Below are positions 1-11,000 of a stretch of 62,111 nt of DNA, one piece after another (the first letter of the stretch is position 1; each line of letters opens with the position of its first letter). Position numbers and translations under genes: made by a program. Origin of the DNA: Pantoea eucrina (GTDB taxonomy: Bacteria; Pseudomonadota; Gammaproteobacteria; Enterobacterales; Enterobacteriaceae). The DNA lies in NCBI RefSeq assembly GCF_002095385.1, contig NZ_MIPP01000024.1, forward strand, positions 1 through 62,111, read 5' to 3'. The notes beneath the pieces are model-generated. The model searched no databases, was not told where the DNA came from, and saw only the letters and a list, made by a program, of their open reading frames with translations.

Positions 1-137
1 GCTGTGATTTTTAATTCCGCTAGCTACAAAGCCCACTGAATAGTTTATTCTTAGTGTCATGGAATATTGACTATTGCTGCGCATGCTGCGGAGAGGTTAG
101 CCGCGCCATGCTATGAAACCGGGAGTAAGGATCGAAC

Positions 138-977
138 ATGAGTTCACTGCTGCGAATCCGCCAGCTCTATCCCCGGCTGGCGCTGAATGAGCGCCGGCTG
201 GCCGACTTTTTACTGTCACAGCCCGATCGGGCGCGCCATCTCAGCTCGCAGAAGCTGGCTGAAGAGGCGGGCGTCAGCCAGTCGAGCGTGGTGAAATTTG
301 CGCAGAAGCTGGGTTATAAAGGCTTTCCTGCACTGAAGCTGGCGCTGAGCGAATCGCTGGCGGATCGCGATGCGATCACCGTGCATAATCATATCCTCAG
401 CGACGATCCGCTGAAGATCGTGGGAGAGAAGCTGCTGACGGAGAAGATCTCCGCGATCCGCGCCACGCTGGATATTAACAGCGAAGAGAAGCTGATGGAG
501 ACGCTGCATCTGCTGAAGAATGCCAACCGCATTCTGCTGGTGGGTATCGGGGCATCCGGTCTGGTGGCGAAAGATTTCTCCTGGAAACTGATGAAAATCG
601 GTATTAACGCGGTGGCAGAGCAGGATATGCACGCCCTGCTCGCCAGCGTTCAGGCGATGGCGCCGGGCGATGTCCTGCTGGCCATCTCCTACACCGGCGA
701 ACGACGCGAAATCAATCTGGCGGCACAGGAAGCAGCCGCTATCGGTGCGGATGTGGTGGCCTTTACCGGTTTTACGCCAAATGCGCTGCAGCAGTGCGCG
801 TCAATCTGCCTCTATACCGTTGCAGAGGAGCAGAGCACGCGCAGCGCGGCAATCTCCTCAACCAGCGCCCAGCTGGCCCTGACAGATTTGCTGTTTATGG
901 CGCTGGTGCAGAACGATCCCGAGCGGGCATCGAGCCACATCCGCCACAGCGAAGCGCTGGTGAAAAAGCTGATATAA
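138..977 (+). CDS. yfhH: RpiR-family transcriptional regulator YfhH
   Basis: This 279-residue protein has the RpiR/MurR architecture. An N-terminal helix-turn-helix (about residues 36-60, around EEAGVSQSSVVKFAQKLGY) is followed by a SIS sugar-phosphate-binding domain starting near residue 130 (RILLVGIGASG). Family members sense phosphosugars and control sugar-catabolic genes; the ligand of YfhH is not known. An AAGGA ribosome site lies six bases before the ATG. The neighbour yfhL matches the E. coli order yfhH-yfhL-acpS, which supports orthology. The 137 bases upstream show no other gene. Confidence 0.9.
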   Translation: MSSLLRIRQLYPRLALNERRLADFLLSQPDRARHLSSQKLAEEAGVSQSSVVKFAQKLGYKGFPALKLALSESLADRDAITVHNHILSDDPLKIVGEKLLTEKISAIRATLDINSEEKLMETLHLLKNANRILLVGIGASGLVAKDFSWKLMKIGINAVAEQDMHALLASVQAMAPGDVLLAISYTGERREINLAAQEAAAIGADVVAFTGFTPNALQQCASICLYTVAEEQSTRSAAISSTSAQLALTDLLFMALVQNDPERASSHIRHSEALVKKLI

Positions 978-1033
978 GCGTCAAACCGGCTTATAATGAC
1001 CGCGTTTTTATTGAGGATTAACGGACGTGAAGA

Positions 1034-1285
1034 ATGGCGTTACTGATTACGGCGAAATGTATTAACTGCGACATGTGTGAGCCGGAGTGTCCCAATCAGG
1101 CTATCGCGCTGGGTGAGGCGATATATGAAATCGATCCGGCGCGCTGCACCGAGTGCGTGGGGCATTATGAAACGCCAACCTGCCAGAGCGTCTGTCCTAT
1201 CGACAATACGATTATCAGCGACCCGCAGCGCGCCGAAAGCCGCGACGCGCTGTGGGAGAAATTCGTGCAGCTCTGGCCGCACTGA
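1034..1285 (+). CDS. yfhL: YfhL-type 2[4Fe-4S] ferredoxin
   Basis: This 83-residue ferredoxin is of the Allochromatium type. Cluster I ligands are C9, C12, C15 and C19. Cluster II ligands are C38, C41, C50 and C54, with the eight-residue insertion between C41 and C50 typical of the subfamily. It acts as a cytosolic electron carrier; its physiological partner is not settled. It lies 56 bases downstream of yfhH on the same strand and converges with acpS. It is about the length of E. coli YfhL (86). Confidence 0.92.
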   Translation: MALLITAKCINCDMCEPECPNQAIALGEAIYEIDPARCTECVGHYETPTCQSVCPIDNTIISDPQRAESRDALWEKFVQLWPH

Positions 1286-1300
1286 GCGCGTAACGCTCAG
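1282..1300. terminator. hairpin between convergent yfhL and acpS
   Basis: CTGAGCG (1282-1288) and CGCTCAG (1294-1300) form a perfect seven-pair stem with a five-base loop spanning the stop codons of the convergent genes yfhL and acpS. There is no clear T run, so function as a bidirectional terminator is only inferred. Confidence 0.35.
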
Positions 1301-1676
1301 TCCTCGATGATCACCGTGGCACAGGCGTAGTGGCGCTCATCAGCCAGCGTCACGTGCACGCGCTGCACGCCCAGCCGTTCAGCAATGATGCTCGCCTGCT
1401 CAAAAAAGCGCAGACCCGGTTTTCCCAGCGCATCGTTGAACACCTCAAACTGATTAAACGCCAGTCCGCCGCGGATCCCGGTGCCAAAGGCTTTGGCCGC
1501 CGCCTCTTTCACGGCGAAGCGCTTGGCAAGGAAACGCACCGGCTGCTGATGCGCCTGATACTGCTGCCACTCCGCGTCACTCAGTACGCGGCGCGCCAGA
1601 CGATCGCCGGATCGTTCGATAACGCCGGCGATGCGCTCAATTTCCACGATATCGCTGCCGAGGCCGAGAATCGCCA

Positions 1677-1677
<1 letters not shown>
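1297..1677 (-). CDS. acpS: Holo-[acyl-carrier-protein] synthase AcpS
   Basis: AcpS transfers 4'-phosphopantetheine from CoA to a serine of acyl carrier protein and so activates fatty acid synthesis. The 126-residue sequence shows the family signatures: the N-terminal [12 protein letters not shown] with the Mg-binding aspartate at position 9, and [15 protein letters not shown] in the middle with the second metal-binding glutamate. The length is normal. It is the last gene of the leftward lepA-lepB-rnc-era-recO-pdxJ-acpS cluster, and its start shares one base with the pdxJ stop, implying translational coupling. Confidence 0.96.
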
Positions 1678-2408
<731 letters not shown>

Positions 2409-2478
2409 AACTACGCTTCTCTTTATTTAATGTCAGTGCAGTGTATCGCGACGATACGTTCAGGTGGTCTGACCGCCG

Positions 2479-3207
2479 CTACGCCTGCGGCGCATCAGGT
2501 TTCTTCTTTGGAATAAACTGGCGAAACAGCTCCTGACTCTTCAGCGGTTTGCCGCCGAGATAGGGCTTTAGCGCAATGCGCGTGAAGCGCTTGGCGGCCC
2601 GCAGGCTATCGGCATCGGGGAAACTGCGCGCTTCAATGGCGCGCAGCTGGTGACCGGTAAAGCTGCGCTGATTCAGCACCAGGCTGGCGATAAAGCCCTT
2701 CTCTTCGCGGTAGCTGTAAGTCATGGCGTCGTCGATCGCCTCGCCGCTGCCGGCGCAGTGCAGAAAATCGACGCCGTAGCCGAGATGCCCGAGCAGCGCC
2801 AGCTCAAAACGGCGCAGCGCCGGTTCCGGCGAGGCGGTGCCGGCGGCCAGCTCCTGAATACAGTTCAGGTAATCGAAGAAGAGTTCAGAAAAGGGGATCT
2901 CCTGCTCCAGCACGCGCGACAGCAGTTCATTGACATAGAGACCGCAGTAGAGCGTGATACCGCTGAGCGGCAGCGCCAGCGAAACCGCTTCGGCATTACG
3001 CAGCGTTTTGACTTCACCGCGTCCGCCCCAGCGGACCAGCAGCGGCGTAAAAGGCTGCAGGGTGCCTTTCAGCTGAGAGCGACGCGAGCGCGCGCCTTTA
3101 GCCAGGACGCGAACGCGTCCCTGACTTTCCGTAAAGAGATCGAGCAGCAGGCTGGTTTCGCTGTAGGGGCGACTATGCAGCACAAACGCGCGTTGCCAGC
3201 CTTCCAT
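2479..3207 (-). CDS. recO: DNA repair protein RecO
   Basis: RecO works with RecF and RecR to load RecA on SSB-coated gaps in recombinational repair. The 242-residue protein has the N-terminal OB fold ([25 protein letters not shown]) and the helical C-terminal domain. The C-terminus is a basic tail ([13 protein letters not shown]). The start is three bases after the era stop, as expected for translational coupling in the rnc-era-recO operon. Confidence 0.95.
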   Translation of the reverse strand: MEGWQRAFVLHSRPYSETSLLLDLFTESQGRVRVLAKGARSRRSQLKGTLQPFTPLLVRWGGRGEVKTLRNAEAVSLALPLSGITLYCGLYVNELLSRVLEQEIPFSELFFDYLNCIQELAAGTASPEPALRRFELALLGHLGYGVDFLHCAGSGEAIDDAMTYSYREEKGFIASLVLNQRSFTGHQLRAIEARSFPDADSLRAAKRFTRIALKPYLGGKPLKSQELFRQFIPKKKPDAPQA

Positions 3208-3210
3208 CAG

Positions 3211-4116
3211 TTACAGATCGTCTGTGTAGCCCAGGCTGCGCAGCGCACGTTCGTCGTCTGCCCAGCCCGATTTAACTTTCACCCAGAGTTCAAGGTGCAC
3301 TTTGGCTTCAAACATCTCTTCCATGTCACGTCGCGCTTCAATGCCGATGGTTTTGATTTTCGAGCCTTTATTGCCAATTACCATTTTCTTCTGGCCTTCA
3401 CGCTCTACCAGAATCAGGCCATTGATGTCGTAGCCGCCGCGCTCATTGGCCACAAACTGTTCGATCTCAACGGTCACAGAGTAAGGCAGCTCGGCACCGA
3501 GGAAACGCATCAGCTTTTCGCGGATGATCTCTGAAGCCATAAAGCGCTGTGAGCGGTCGGTGATGTAATCTTCCGGGAAGTGGTGCTCCGCCAGCGGCAG
3601 ACGCTTACGGGCAATCGCTGCGATGGTATCGACGTTTTTGCCATTCTCAGCAGAGATAGGCACGATATCGAGGAAATTCATCTGCTGGCTCAGGAACTGC
3701 AGGTGCGGCAGCAGGATACTTTTATCCTGAATGTTATCCACCTTGTTCACCGCCAGCACCACCGGGACTTTGCCGTCGCGCAGCTTGTTGAGCACCATCT
3801 CATCATCCGGCGTCCAGCGCGTGCCTTCCACGACGAAAATTACCAGCTCCACGTCGCCAATTGAGCTGCTGGCAGCACGGTTCATCAGGCGGTTGATCGC
3901 CCGCTTCTCTTCCATATGCAGCCCGGGTGTATCCACGTAGATCGCCTGATAAGCGCCCTCGGTGTGGATGCCCATAATACGGTGGCGCGTGGTTTGCGGT
4001 TTGCGTGAGGTGATCGAGACCTTCTGCCCCAGCAGCTGGTTCAGTAAGGTTGATTTACCGACGTTGGGCCGGCCTACAATCGCGACAAAGCCGCAATAAG
4101 TTTCGTGTTCGCTCAT
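3211..4116 (-). CDS. era: Ribosome-assembly GTPase Era
   Basis: Era is an essential GTPase that binds the 3' end of 16S rRNA and assists 30S maturation at the membrane. The 301-residue protein shows the G1 motif GRPNVGKS (residues 15-22), G3 DTPG (62-65) and G4 NKVD, then a C-terminal KH RNA-binding domain containing the GNKGSKIK loop. It is nearly identical to E. coli Era. Here era starts 48 bases after the rnc stop; the two genes overlap in E. coli, so the spacing is slightly looser. Confidence 0.98.
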   Translation of the reverse strand: MSEHETYCGFVAIVGRPNVGKSTLLNQLLGQKVSITSRKPQTTRHRIMGIHTEGAYQAIYVDTPGLHMEEKRAINRLMNRAASSSIGDVELVIFVVEGTRWTPDDEMVLNKLRDGKVPVVLAVNKVDNIQDKSILLPHLQFLSQQMNFLDIVPISAENGKNVDTIAAIARKRLPLAEHHFPEDYITDRSQRFMASEIIREKLMRFLGAELPYSVTVEIEQFVANERGGYDINGLILVEREGQKKMVIGNKGSKIKTIGIEARRDMEEMFEAKVHLELWVKVKSGWADDERALRSLGYTDDL

Positions 4117-4164
4117 TCGGGTCCTGACTTAGTCAGCGCCGGGATGGCGCTGTCGTAAAACAAT

Positions 4165-4956
<792 letters not shown>

Positions 4957-5927
4957 TTAGTGAATGCCGCCGATACGGCTCAGGCGTACGCCTGTCGGCC
5001 ACTCACCTTCCTGTTTTTCAAAGCTCATCCAGATAGCGACCGCTTTACCGACCAGATTCTTCTCAGGCACAAAGCCCCAGTAGCGGCTGTCGGCGCTGTT
5101 GTCACGGTTGTCGCCCATCATGAAATATTGACCCTGCGGTACCACCCAGGTCGCCTGCGGCTGGCCCGGCTGCTGATAGTACATGTTCGCCTGACTCTGC
5201 GCCTCATTCACCAGCAGAATATTGTGCGTCACATCGCCCAGCGTCTCTTTGCGCGTCCCGAGACGCAGGCCACCGCGCAGCGTTTCACCCTGCGGTTTCC
5301 GGAAGAAGCCGTTGCCGGTCTCGTTGCCGTCAAAGCCGCTGAACGTCTGGATAAAGTCGCTTGGCTCAATATTGGTATAGGTGACCGGCAGCGCCGTATC
5401 ACATTTACCGTTACCGCAGCCGGGATTGATGGTCAGCGTTTTACTGAACGGATCAAACACCACTTTATCGCCCGGCAGACCAATCACGCGCTTGATGTAG
5501 TCAACGCTGGGATCTTTCGGATATTTAAACACGGCGACATCGCCGCGCTTTGGATGTCCGGTCGGGATCAGCGTGGTCTGCGTAATGGGATCTTTAATAC
5601 CGTAGGCAAACTTCTCCACCAGAATAAAGTCGCCAATCAGCAGCGTTGGCATCATTGAGCCGGAGGGGATCTGAAAGGGTTCAAAAATAAATGAACGTAC
5701 AATCAGTACCACCGCCAGCACCGGGAATACCGATGCCGCCGTTTCAATCCAGCCTGGCTGCGCAGCCACTTTCGCCAGCGTTTTGCTGTCGAGCGAGTTA
5801 CCCGCCTGCGCCTGTGCAGCGGCCTGTTTTGCCCGACGCTCAGGTGCCCACTTCACGCGATCGATACACCAGATGATGCCGGTCAGCAGCGTAGCGATAA
5901 CCAGAATCAGGCGAACATGTTAGCCAT
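4957..5927 (-). pseudogene. lepB: Signal peptidase I LepB, apparent frameshift near the start (probably sequence error)
   Basis: LepB removes signal peptides at the inner membrane. The proper ATG is at 5927, preceded by AAGGA, and begins MANMFA, but then reads TGA. Adding one G on the plus strand at about 5910 restores MANMFALILVIATLLTGIIW, which is the first transmembrane segment of E. coli LepB, and gives 323 residues against 324. The rest is intact: catalytic serine in QIPSGSMMPT, catalytic lysine in DYIKRVIGLPGD, and the GDNRDNSADSRYWG box. Without the repair the first in-frame methionine lies after the first membrane helix. LepB is essential in E. coli, so a one-base sequencing deletion is more likely than real loss. 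Confidence 0.9.
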
Positions 5928-5936
5928 TGTGGTTCC

Positions 5937-7736
5937 TTATTTGCTGTCTTTACCGACATGCAGAATGGCGAGGAAAGCTTCCTGCGGCAGCTCAACGTTG
6001 CCGACCTGCTTCATGCGTTTCTTACCATCTTTCTGTTTCTGCAGCAGTTTTTTCTTACGGCTGACGTCACCGCCGTAGCATTTTGCCAGAACGTTTTTGC
6101 GCAGCTGCTTCACGGTCGAACGCGCAATGATATGGTTGCCAATCGCCGCCTGAATCGCGATATCAAACTGCTGGCGCGGGATCAGATCTTTCATCTTCTC
6201 CACCAGCTCGCGACCGCGGTACTGCGAGTTATCGCGGTGGGTGATCAGCGCCAGGGCATCAACGCGCTCTGCGTTAATTAATACGTCCACGCGCACCATG
6301 TCTGACGCCTGGAAACGCTTGAAGTTGTAGTCCAGCGACGCATAGCCGCGCGATGTCGATTTCAGACGGTCGAAGAAGTCGAGTACCACTTCAGCCATCG
6401 GGATATCGTAGGTGAGCGCGACCTGGTTGCCGTGGTAAACCATATTGGTCTGCACGCCGCGCTTCTCCACGCACAGGGTAATCACGTTACCCAGATACTC
6501 CTGTGGCAGCAACATGTGACACTCTGCAATCGGCTCACGCAGCTCTTCAATATTGTTGAGCGGCGGCAGCTTGGCCGGGCTGTCAACATATACCACTTCG
6601 CCATCGGTGGTTTGCACTTCATACACAACCGTTGGCGCAGTGGTGATCAGATCGAGATCGTACTCGCGCTCCAGGCGCTCCTGAATGATCTCCATATGCA
6701 GCAGACCCAGGAAGCCGCAGCGGAAACCAAAGCCCAGCGCGGTTGAACTCTCTGGCTCATAGAACAGAGAGGCGTCGTTCAGGCTCAGCTTGCCGAGCGC
6801 GTCGCGGAATGACTCATAGTCATCTGAACTCACCGGGAAAAGACCGGCATAAACCTGCGGTTTGACCTTTTTGAAGCCAGGCAGCGCTTTATCTGCCGGG
6901 TTGCGCTGCAGCGTCAGCGTATCGCCCACCGGCGCACCCAGAATGTCTTTGATGGCGCACACCAGCCAGCCCACTTCCCCGCACTTCAGTTCGGTGCGGT
7001 CAACCTGTTTGGGTGTGAAGATACCCAGGCGGTCAGCGTTATAAACCTGACCGGTACTCATGACTTTGACCTTCTCGCCCTTGCGCAGCGTACCGTTTTT
7101 AATACGGATCAGGGAAACAACGCCAAGGTAGTTATCGAACCAGGAGTCGATGATCAGCGCCTGCAGCGGGCCATCCGGATCGCCTTCCGGTGCCGGAATA
7201 TCGCGCACCAGGCGCTCCAGCACATCCGGCACGCCGATGCCGGTTTTAGCCGAGCAGCGCACGGCATCTACGGCATCGATACCCACGATATCTTCAATCT
7301 CTTCGGCTACGCGCTCAGGATCGGCAGCGGGCAGGTCGATCTTATTCAGTACCGGTACCACTTCCAGATCCATTTCCATGGCGGTATAGCAGTTCGCCAG
7401 CGTCTGTGCTTCAACGCCCTGTCCTGCATCGACCACCAGCAGCGCCCCTTCACAGGCCGCCAGCGAGCGGGAAACTTCATACGAGAAGTCTACGTGGCCC
7501 GGGGTGTCGATAAAATTGAGCTGGTAAGTTTCACCGTCTGGCGCTGTGTAATCGAGCGTGACGCTCTGCGCTTTAATCGTAATGCCGCGCTCGCGCTCCA
7601 GATCCATGGAATCAAGAACCTGCGCCGCCATCTCACGATCGCTCAGGCCACCACAAATCTGAATCAGACGATCGGAGAGCGTTGATTTGCCGTGGTCAAT
7701 GTGAGCAATAATAGAGAAATTTCGTATGTGCTTCAT
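5937..7736 (-). CDS. lepA: Elongation factor 4 (LepA)
   Basis: LepA/EF4 is a translational GTPase that acts on stalled or assembling ribosomes. The 599-residue protein has the normal length and order: G domain with AHIDHGKST near the N-terminus, DTPGHVDF and NKIDLP, then domains II, III and V like EF-G, then the LepA-specific C-terminal domain ending in a lysine-rich segment ([18 protein letters not shown]). It is the upstream gene of the lepA-lepB pair; lepB starts nine bases after its stop. Confidence 0.98.
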   Translation of the reverse strand: MKHIRNFSIIAHIDHGKSTLSDRLIQICGGLSDREMAAQVLDSMDLERERGITIKAQSVTLDYTAPDGETYQLNFIDTPGHVDFSYEVSRSLAACEGALLVVDAGQGVEAQTLANCYTAMEMDLEVVPVLNKIDLPAADPERVAEEIEDIVGIDAVDAVRCSAKTGIGVPDVLERLVRDIPAPEGDPDGPLQALIIDSWFDNYLGVVSLIRIKNGTLRKGEKVKVMSTGQVYNADRLGIFTPKQVDRTELKCGEVGWLVCAIKDILGAPVGDTLTLQRNPADKALPGFKKVKPQVYAGLFPVSSDDYESFRDALGKLSLNDASLFYEPESSTALGFGFRCGFLGLLHMEIIQERLEREYDLDLITTAPTVVYEVQTTDGEVVYVDSPAKLPPLNNIEELREPIAECHMLLPQEYLGNVITLCVEKRGVQTNMVYHGNQVALTYDIPMAEVVLDFFDRLKSTSRGYASLDYNFKRFQASDMVRVDVLINAERVDALALITHRDNSQYRGRELVEKMKDLIPRQQFDIAIQAAIGNHIIARSTVKQLRKNVLAKCYGGDVSRKKKLLQKQKDGKKRMKQVGNVELPQEAFLAILHVGKDSK

Positions 7737-7921
7737 TTATATGAATATCTTCACGTAGAGAATCAGTTGAAAACGTGAGCACAGACACATTCAGGCAAGC
7801 GATCTTTACCCGGAACCCTGTCGGCCTCATTAATGACGTCGCATATTACACTGTTAACGCCGCGCGTTAAAGAATGGAACCTGTGGGATTTGCAACAGAA
7901 TTCAGCGGGTAAGCGGGAAAT

Positions 7922-7946
7922 GAAAAGGCCGCACAGCAGGCGGCCC
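7922..7946 (-). terminator. Terminator after rseC
   Basis: On the minus strand GGCCGC, a seven-base loop and GCGGCC are followed by TTTTC. This is a short rho-independent terminator nine bases beyond the rseC stop, closing the rpoE-rseABC operon before lepA. The rest of the 7737-7921 gap, which should hold the lepA promoter, shows no other feature I can name. Confidence 0.65.
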
Positions 7947-7954
7947 GGGCGGCA

Positions 7955-8419
7955 TCAGCTGACATCTTCAACCCGCAGCGCATCAGGCGGAAGCGCAACG
8001 CTGAGGATCACCGGCTGAAAGGCTTCGCGTCCGGCGTAGCGGGATGAGACGCCTTTAGCAATGATAAATCCCCCTACGCCGCCAAGCAGCGCCCCGCAGG
8101 CGGCCGCGAGGTCGCTGTGAAACAGCATCTGGAACAGGCCAGCCACAGCAAACAGACCAAACAGCGGCGTCATATAGACCAGCAGCGCTGAGCCGAGCAG
8201 GCTGCTCTCGCGAATGCCTAACTCAATGCGCTGACCCGGCTGTAGCGGCTCAGCGCTGGGAATGGTCATGACATGAGCGTTCTTCGGCCCAAGCTTATTG
8301 AGCGCATGGCTGCCACAGCCTTTACGCGCTGAACAGCTGTTGCAGGAAGTTTTCGCTTCAGAATGCAGCGTGGCAACGCCATCCTGCCATGCCACTACGG
8401 TGGCCCACTCTCTCATCAT
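7955..8419 (-). CDS. rseC: SoxR-reducing / sigma-E system protein RseC
   Basis: RseC is an inner-membrane protein of the rpoE operon; related RseC proteins help re-reduce SoxR with the Rsx complex. The 154-residue sequence has an N-terminal cysteine cluster (C26, C29 and C35 in SCNSCSARKGCGS) and two transmembrane segments at about residues 74-95 and 98-117, with glycine-rich GALLGGVGGFIIAKG in the second. The start overlaps the rseB stop as ATGA, indicating coupled translation. Length and position match E. coli. Confidence 0.94.
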   Translation of the reverse strand: MMREWATVVAWQDGVATLHSEAKTSCNSCSARKGCGSHALNKLGPKNAHVMTIPSAEPLQPGQRIELGIRESSLLGSALLVYMTPLFGLFAVAGLFQMLFHSDLAAACGALLGGVGGFIIAKGVSSRYAGREAFQPVILSVALPPDALRVEDVS

Positions 8420-9372
8420 TTTTTTGCCCCTGCATCAATAGCGCTGGCGATACGTTTCGCGGTTGCAGGCGGTAATTCGCCCACCACGGTGATCTCCTGA
8501 TTATCGCGCACAACGGTCTGCACCGTACGACGTCCCGTGCGCAATTGCTGAGGCACGCTATTTTTATCGGCAGGCGCAATGTTAATGGCAAAACTGAACA
8601 GCCCGTCGCTGTAGAGACGCGATTCAACGGTTTTATTCATAGCGGGTATTGCGCGACGACTCTGCGAAATCAGCTTCATGCCTGCCGGTATCCAGCCAGG
8701 CTGCCAGTTAAGCTCCACTTTGTCTCCCGCCGGCAGGGAGAGCGACGGCGGCAGATTTGCCTTCTCAAGCCCCTGCATCAGATTGCGCACGCCCTCATCC
8801 ACTGCAAAGCTGATAACGCGGAACTGCTCCAGCGTTTCACCATCGCGATCCAGCAAATCGATGCGCAGCGGCAGTTTGGTATCCACGTCCAGCCAGACCA
8901 CATAGCTGTAGCGCGTACCGTCACGAGAGACAATACGCACAACTTCGCACATCTGGTCAGCCATACGCGATCGCCCTACCGGCACAAAGTCATACGCCTG
9001 ACCCAGCCGGGAGAAATCAGCAAACATCAGTGAAGGCAGCGCGTCGATAATATGGTTGCCCGGCAGTGAGAACGGATCCAGCCCGGGTTCAAAATAGCTG
9101 ATGTCGTTACCGCGCTGGATCACTTCACGGCGCGGACCATCCATCTGCAGCAGCTGCGCAAAGACGCGCTTATCCACCACGGCGTGACGATAGCGCAGAG
9201 ACTCAATGCCCAGTCGTGAGACATTAATATACGCAAATTCATAATTGAGATTTTGAGTCGCCTGCTCCATCTGCTGTAACAACGCCCCGGAAGACGACGT
9301 CTGTGCCGGGGCGGTTGATGTCCAGAGCAGGCTGCCGGCCATAAGGCTAACGGCGCACCAGAGTTGCTTCAT
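8416..9372 (-). CDS. rseB: Periplasmic sigma-E regulator RseB
   Basis: RseB binds the periplasmic part of RseA and shields it from DegS cleavage until lipopolysaccharide intermediates displace it. The 318-residue protein begins with a signal peptide (about residues 1-23, ending TAPAQ) followed by the MucB/RseB N-terminal lipid-binding domain and a smaller C-terminal RseA-binding domain. Start and stop overlap with rseA and rseC in a tight operon rpoE-rseA-rseB-rseC. Confidence 0.95.
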   Translation of the reverse strand: MKQLWCAVSLMAGSLLWTSTAPAQTSSSGALLQQMEQATQNLNYEFAYINVSRLGIESLRYRHAVVDKRVFAQLLQMDGPRREVIQRGNDISYFEPGLDPFSLPGNHIIDALPSLMFADFSRLGQAYDFVPVGRSRMADQMCEVVRIVSRDGTRYSYVVWLDVDTKLPLRIDLLDRDGETLEQFRVISFAVDEGVRNLMQGLEKANLPPSLSLPAGDKVELNWQPGWIPAGMKLISQSRRAIPAMNKTVESRLYSDGLFSFAINIAPADKNSVPQQLRTGRRTVQTVVRDNQEITVVGELPPATAKRIASAIDAGAKK

Positions 9373-10031
9373 TACTGCTGTTGAGTTCCTAACGACTGCG
9401 TTCCGGGAACGGTGGCCTGCGCCTGCTGCGGTACGCTGTTTTCAAACTGTACCTGATCGGCATGCAGACGGCGCTGCAGTTCATAATCCTGCAGCATGGC
9501 GTTAACACGACGCCGCTGATCCTGAACCTGCTGATTTGAACTGTTGGTTTCAAAGGCATCAGACGGTACGCCCAGGCTTACCGGTGATGCTTTACCCATC
9601 ATCGGCAGCGTATTGAACGCCGGAGCATCTGAGGATTCTGCTGCCCCACCGGCAGAAGAGCCGTTGTAATGCTGCACGCCAACAATTACCGCCAGTGATA
9701 CGCAGGCGGCTACGCCAATTTGCGTGACTGATGCCACCCAGCTGCCACCGCGACGCCAGAACGGCATTTTTTGCCAGCGTGCCGGTTCCGGCTGCGCTTC
9801 AGGGATCAGCGGTGTTGCCGCAGGGCGCAGCGGTTCATTTTCAATGGCTGCGGCCACGCGGGCGGAGATATCAAAATGCAGCACTTCGCCTACATCCCCG
9901 CGAAGGGTGTCGCGAATAAGATGGTAGCTCTCCCAGCTTTTTTGAAGTTCGACATCCTTTGACAACGAGGACAACAGCTCGCTGTCTAACGTTTCACCAT
10001 CCATTAAAGCGGAAAGTTTTTCTTTCTGCAT
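9372..10031 (-). CDS. rseA: Anti-sigma-E factor RseA
   Basis: RseA holds sigma-E inactive at the inner membrane and is destroyed in steps by DegS, RseP and ClpXP during envelope stress. The 219-residue sequence has the cytoplasmic anti-sigma domain (MQKEKLSALMDGE onward, about residues 1-66), a transmembrane helix at about 98-120 and a periplasmic tail with the QVQDQRRRVNAMLQDYELQRRLH region involved in RseB binding. It lies 30 bases after rpoE. Confidence 0.95.
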   Translation of the reverse strand: MQKEKLSALMDGETLDSELLSSLSKDVELQKSWESYHLIRDTLRGDVGEVLHFDISARVAAAIENEPLRPAATPLIPEAQPEPARWQKMPFWRRGGSWVASVTQIGVAACVSLAVIVGVQHYNGSSAGGAAESSDAPAFNTLPMMGKASPVSLGVPSDAFETNSSNQQVQDQRRRVNAMLQDYELQRRLHADQVQFENSVPQQAQATVPGTQSLGTQQQ

Positions 10032-10061
10032 GCCTTGGTACCCTTTCAGTAGCCGTTATCA

Positions 10062-10637
10062 CTAACGTTGGATAAGCGGTTGAACTTTGTTATCAATGGC
10101 TTCCCGGGCACGAAATATGCGCGATCGGACAGTACCAACCGGGCAATCCATAATGGCAGCGATCTCTTCATAACTCAGACCATCCAGCTCCCGGAGCGTG
10201 ATAGCCATACGGAGATCTTCAGGAAGTGACTCAATTGTCCGAAAAACAATTTGTTTCAGTTCGTCAGACAACATTAAGTTCTCAGGGTTCGATATTTCTT
10301 TTAACGCGCCCGCACTTTCGAAGTTTTCTGCATCAATTGCATCTACGTCGCTGGAAGGCGGACGACGGCCCTGAGCCACCAGATAATTTTTTGCCGTGTT
10401 TACCGCGATGCGGTAAAGCCACGTGTAAAAAGCGCTATCCCCGCGGAACGACTCCAGCGCGCGATAGGCTTTGATAAATGATTCCTGTACCACATCGGGC
10501 ACGTCACCCGAAGGGACATAGCGTGAAACTAGGCTCGCCACTTTATGCTGGTATCGGACTACCAGTAAGTTAAAGGACTTTTGATCTCCTTTCTGAACCC
10601 GCTCAACGAGAACCTGATCCGTTAACTGCTCGCTCAT
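10062..10637 (-). CDS. rpoE: RNA polymerase sigma-E factor
   Basis: RpoE directs transcription of envelope-stress genes. The 191-residue protein has the length of E. coli RpoE and is nearly identical to it. It has region 2 (QHKVASLVSRYV to YTWLYRIAVNTAKNYLV) and region 4 with the helix-turn-helix (DGLSYEEIAAIMDCPVGTVRSRIFRAREAI). A sigma-E promoter lies about 80-105 bases upstream, consistent with autoregulation. Its ATG overlaps the stop of a small upstream ORF. Confidence 0.98.
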   Translation of the reverse strand: MSEQLTDQVLVERVQKGDQKSFNLLVVRYQHKVASLVSRYVPSGDVPDVVQESFIKAYRALESFRGDSAFYTWLYRIAVNTAKNYLVAQGRRPPSSDVDAIDAENFESAGALKEISNPENLMLSDELKQIVFRTIESLPEDLRMAITLRELDGLSYEEIAAIMDCPVGTVRSRIFRAREAIDNKVQPLIQR

Positions 10638-10696
10638 CCGAGGTAATGTCTCCCCAAAACTCTTTTATGCGTAAGTGGACTGCCAGCACATCTCAT
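10634..10696 (-). CDS. Small ORF coupled to rpoE (RseD-like leader)
   Basis: A 20-codon frame starting at the ATG 10696 reads MRCAGSPLTHKRVLGRHYLG. Its TGA overlaps the rpoE ATG as ATGA. In E. coli a short upstream ORF named rseD is translationally coupled to rpoE in the same way, and the bases just before the rpoE start are conserved. The frame stays open a further 15 codons upstream, so a non-ATG start is possible. Assignment rests on position and overlap only. Confidence 0.45.
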   Translation of the reverse strand: MRCAGSPLTHKRVLGRHYLG

Positions 10697-10716
10697 ACCC
10701 GTGAGCAAGCATGCGC

Positions 10717-10743
10717 TTTGAGTTCTGTTCTGGCCTGAAGTTC
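10717..10743 (-). promoter_or_regulatory. Sigma-E promoter of rpoE
   Basis: The minus strand reads GAACTT (10743-10738), a 16-base spacer and TCAAA (10721-10717). This fits the sigma-E consensus GAACTT-N16-TCnnA. It is placed to make an rpoE transcript with a leader of about 75 bases that includes the small upstream ORF. Confidence 0.7.
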
Positions 10744-11000
10744 ACTACGACCTGTTTTTTCGTCGCGGCATTGCAACCCGTTATGACGTAGCGGCTGACC
10801 CGCTTTCAATAGCTTATGCAGTGCCGATCGGTGCTGGCAGAGTAGCGTAAGGCGATCTCTTTTTCATCTTTATTACTCTTCTTTTCAGCATAGCTGACGG
10901 CAGCGCGCAAAATCCGCCACTTTGCAACACGATGCAGCAGGGATCCCGCGAACGTAACGACAGATCGCGACCGCTGCTGCAGTATGGTGACAGCCAATAC
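10744..11000. other. Gap where E. coli has nadB; no gene recognised
   Basis: In E. coli the L-aspartate oxidase gene nadB sits here, divergent from rpoE and next to trmN6. Only about 360 bases separate rpoE and trmN6 in this window, and I recognise no NadB fragment on either strand. A 63-codon frame on the minus strand (10806-10997) has no recognisable family and no good ribosome site. Confidence 0.6.

Noticed and set aside
10806..10997. 63-codon minus-strand frame after trmN6
   Set aside because: No family, no good ribosome site; not a NadB fragment.
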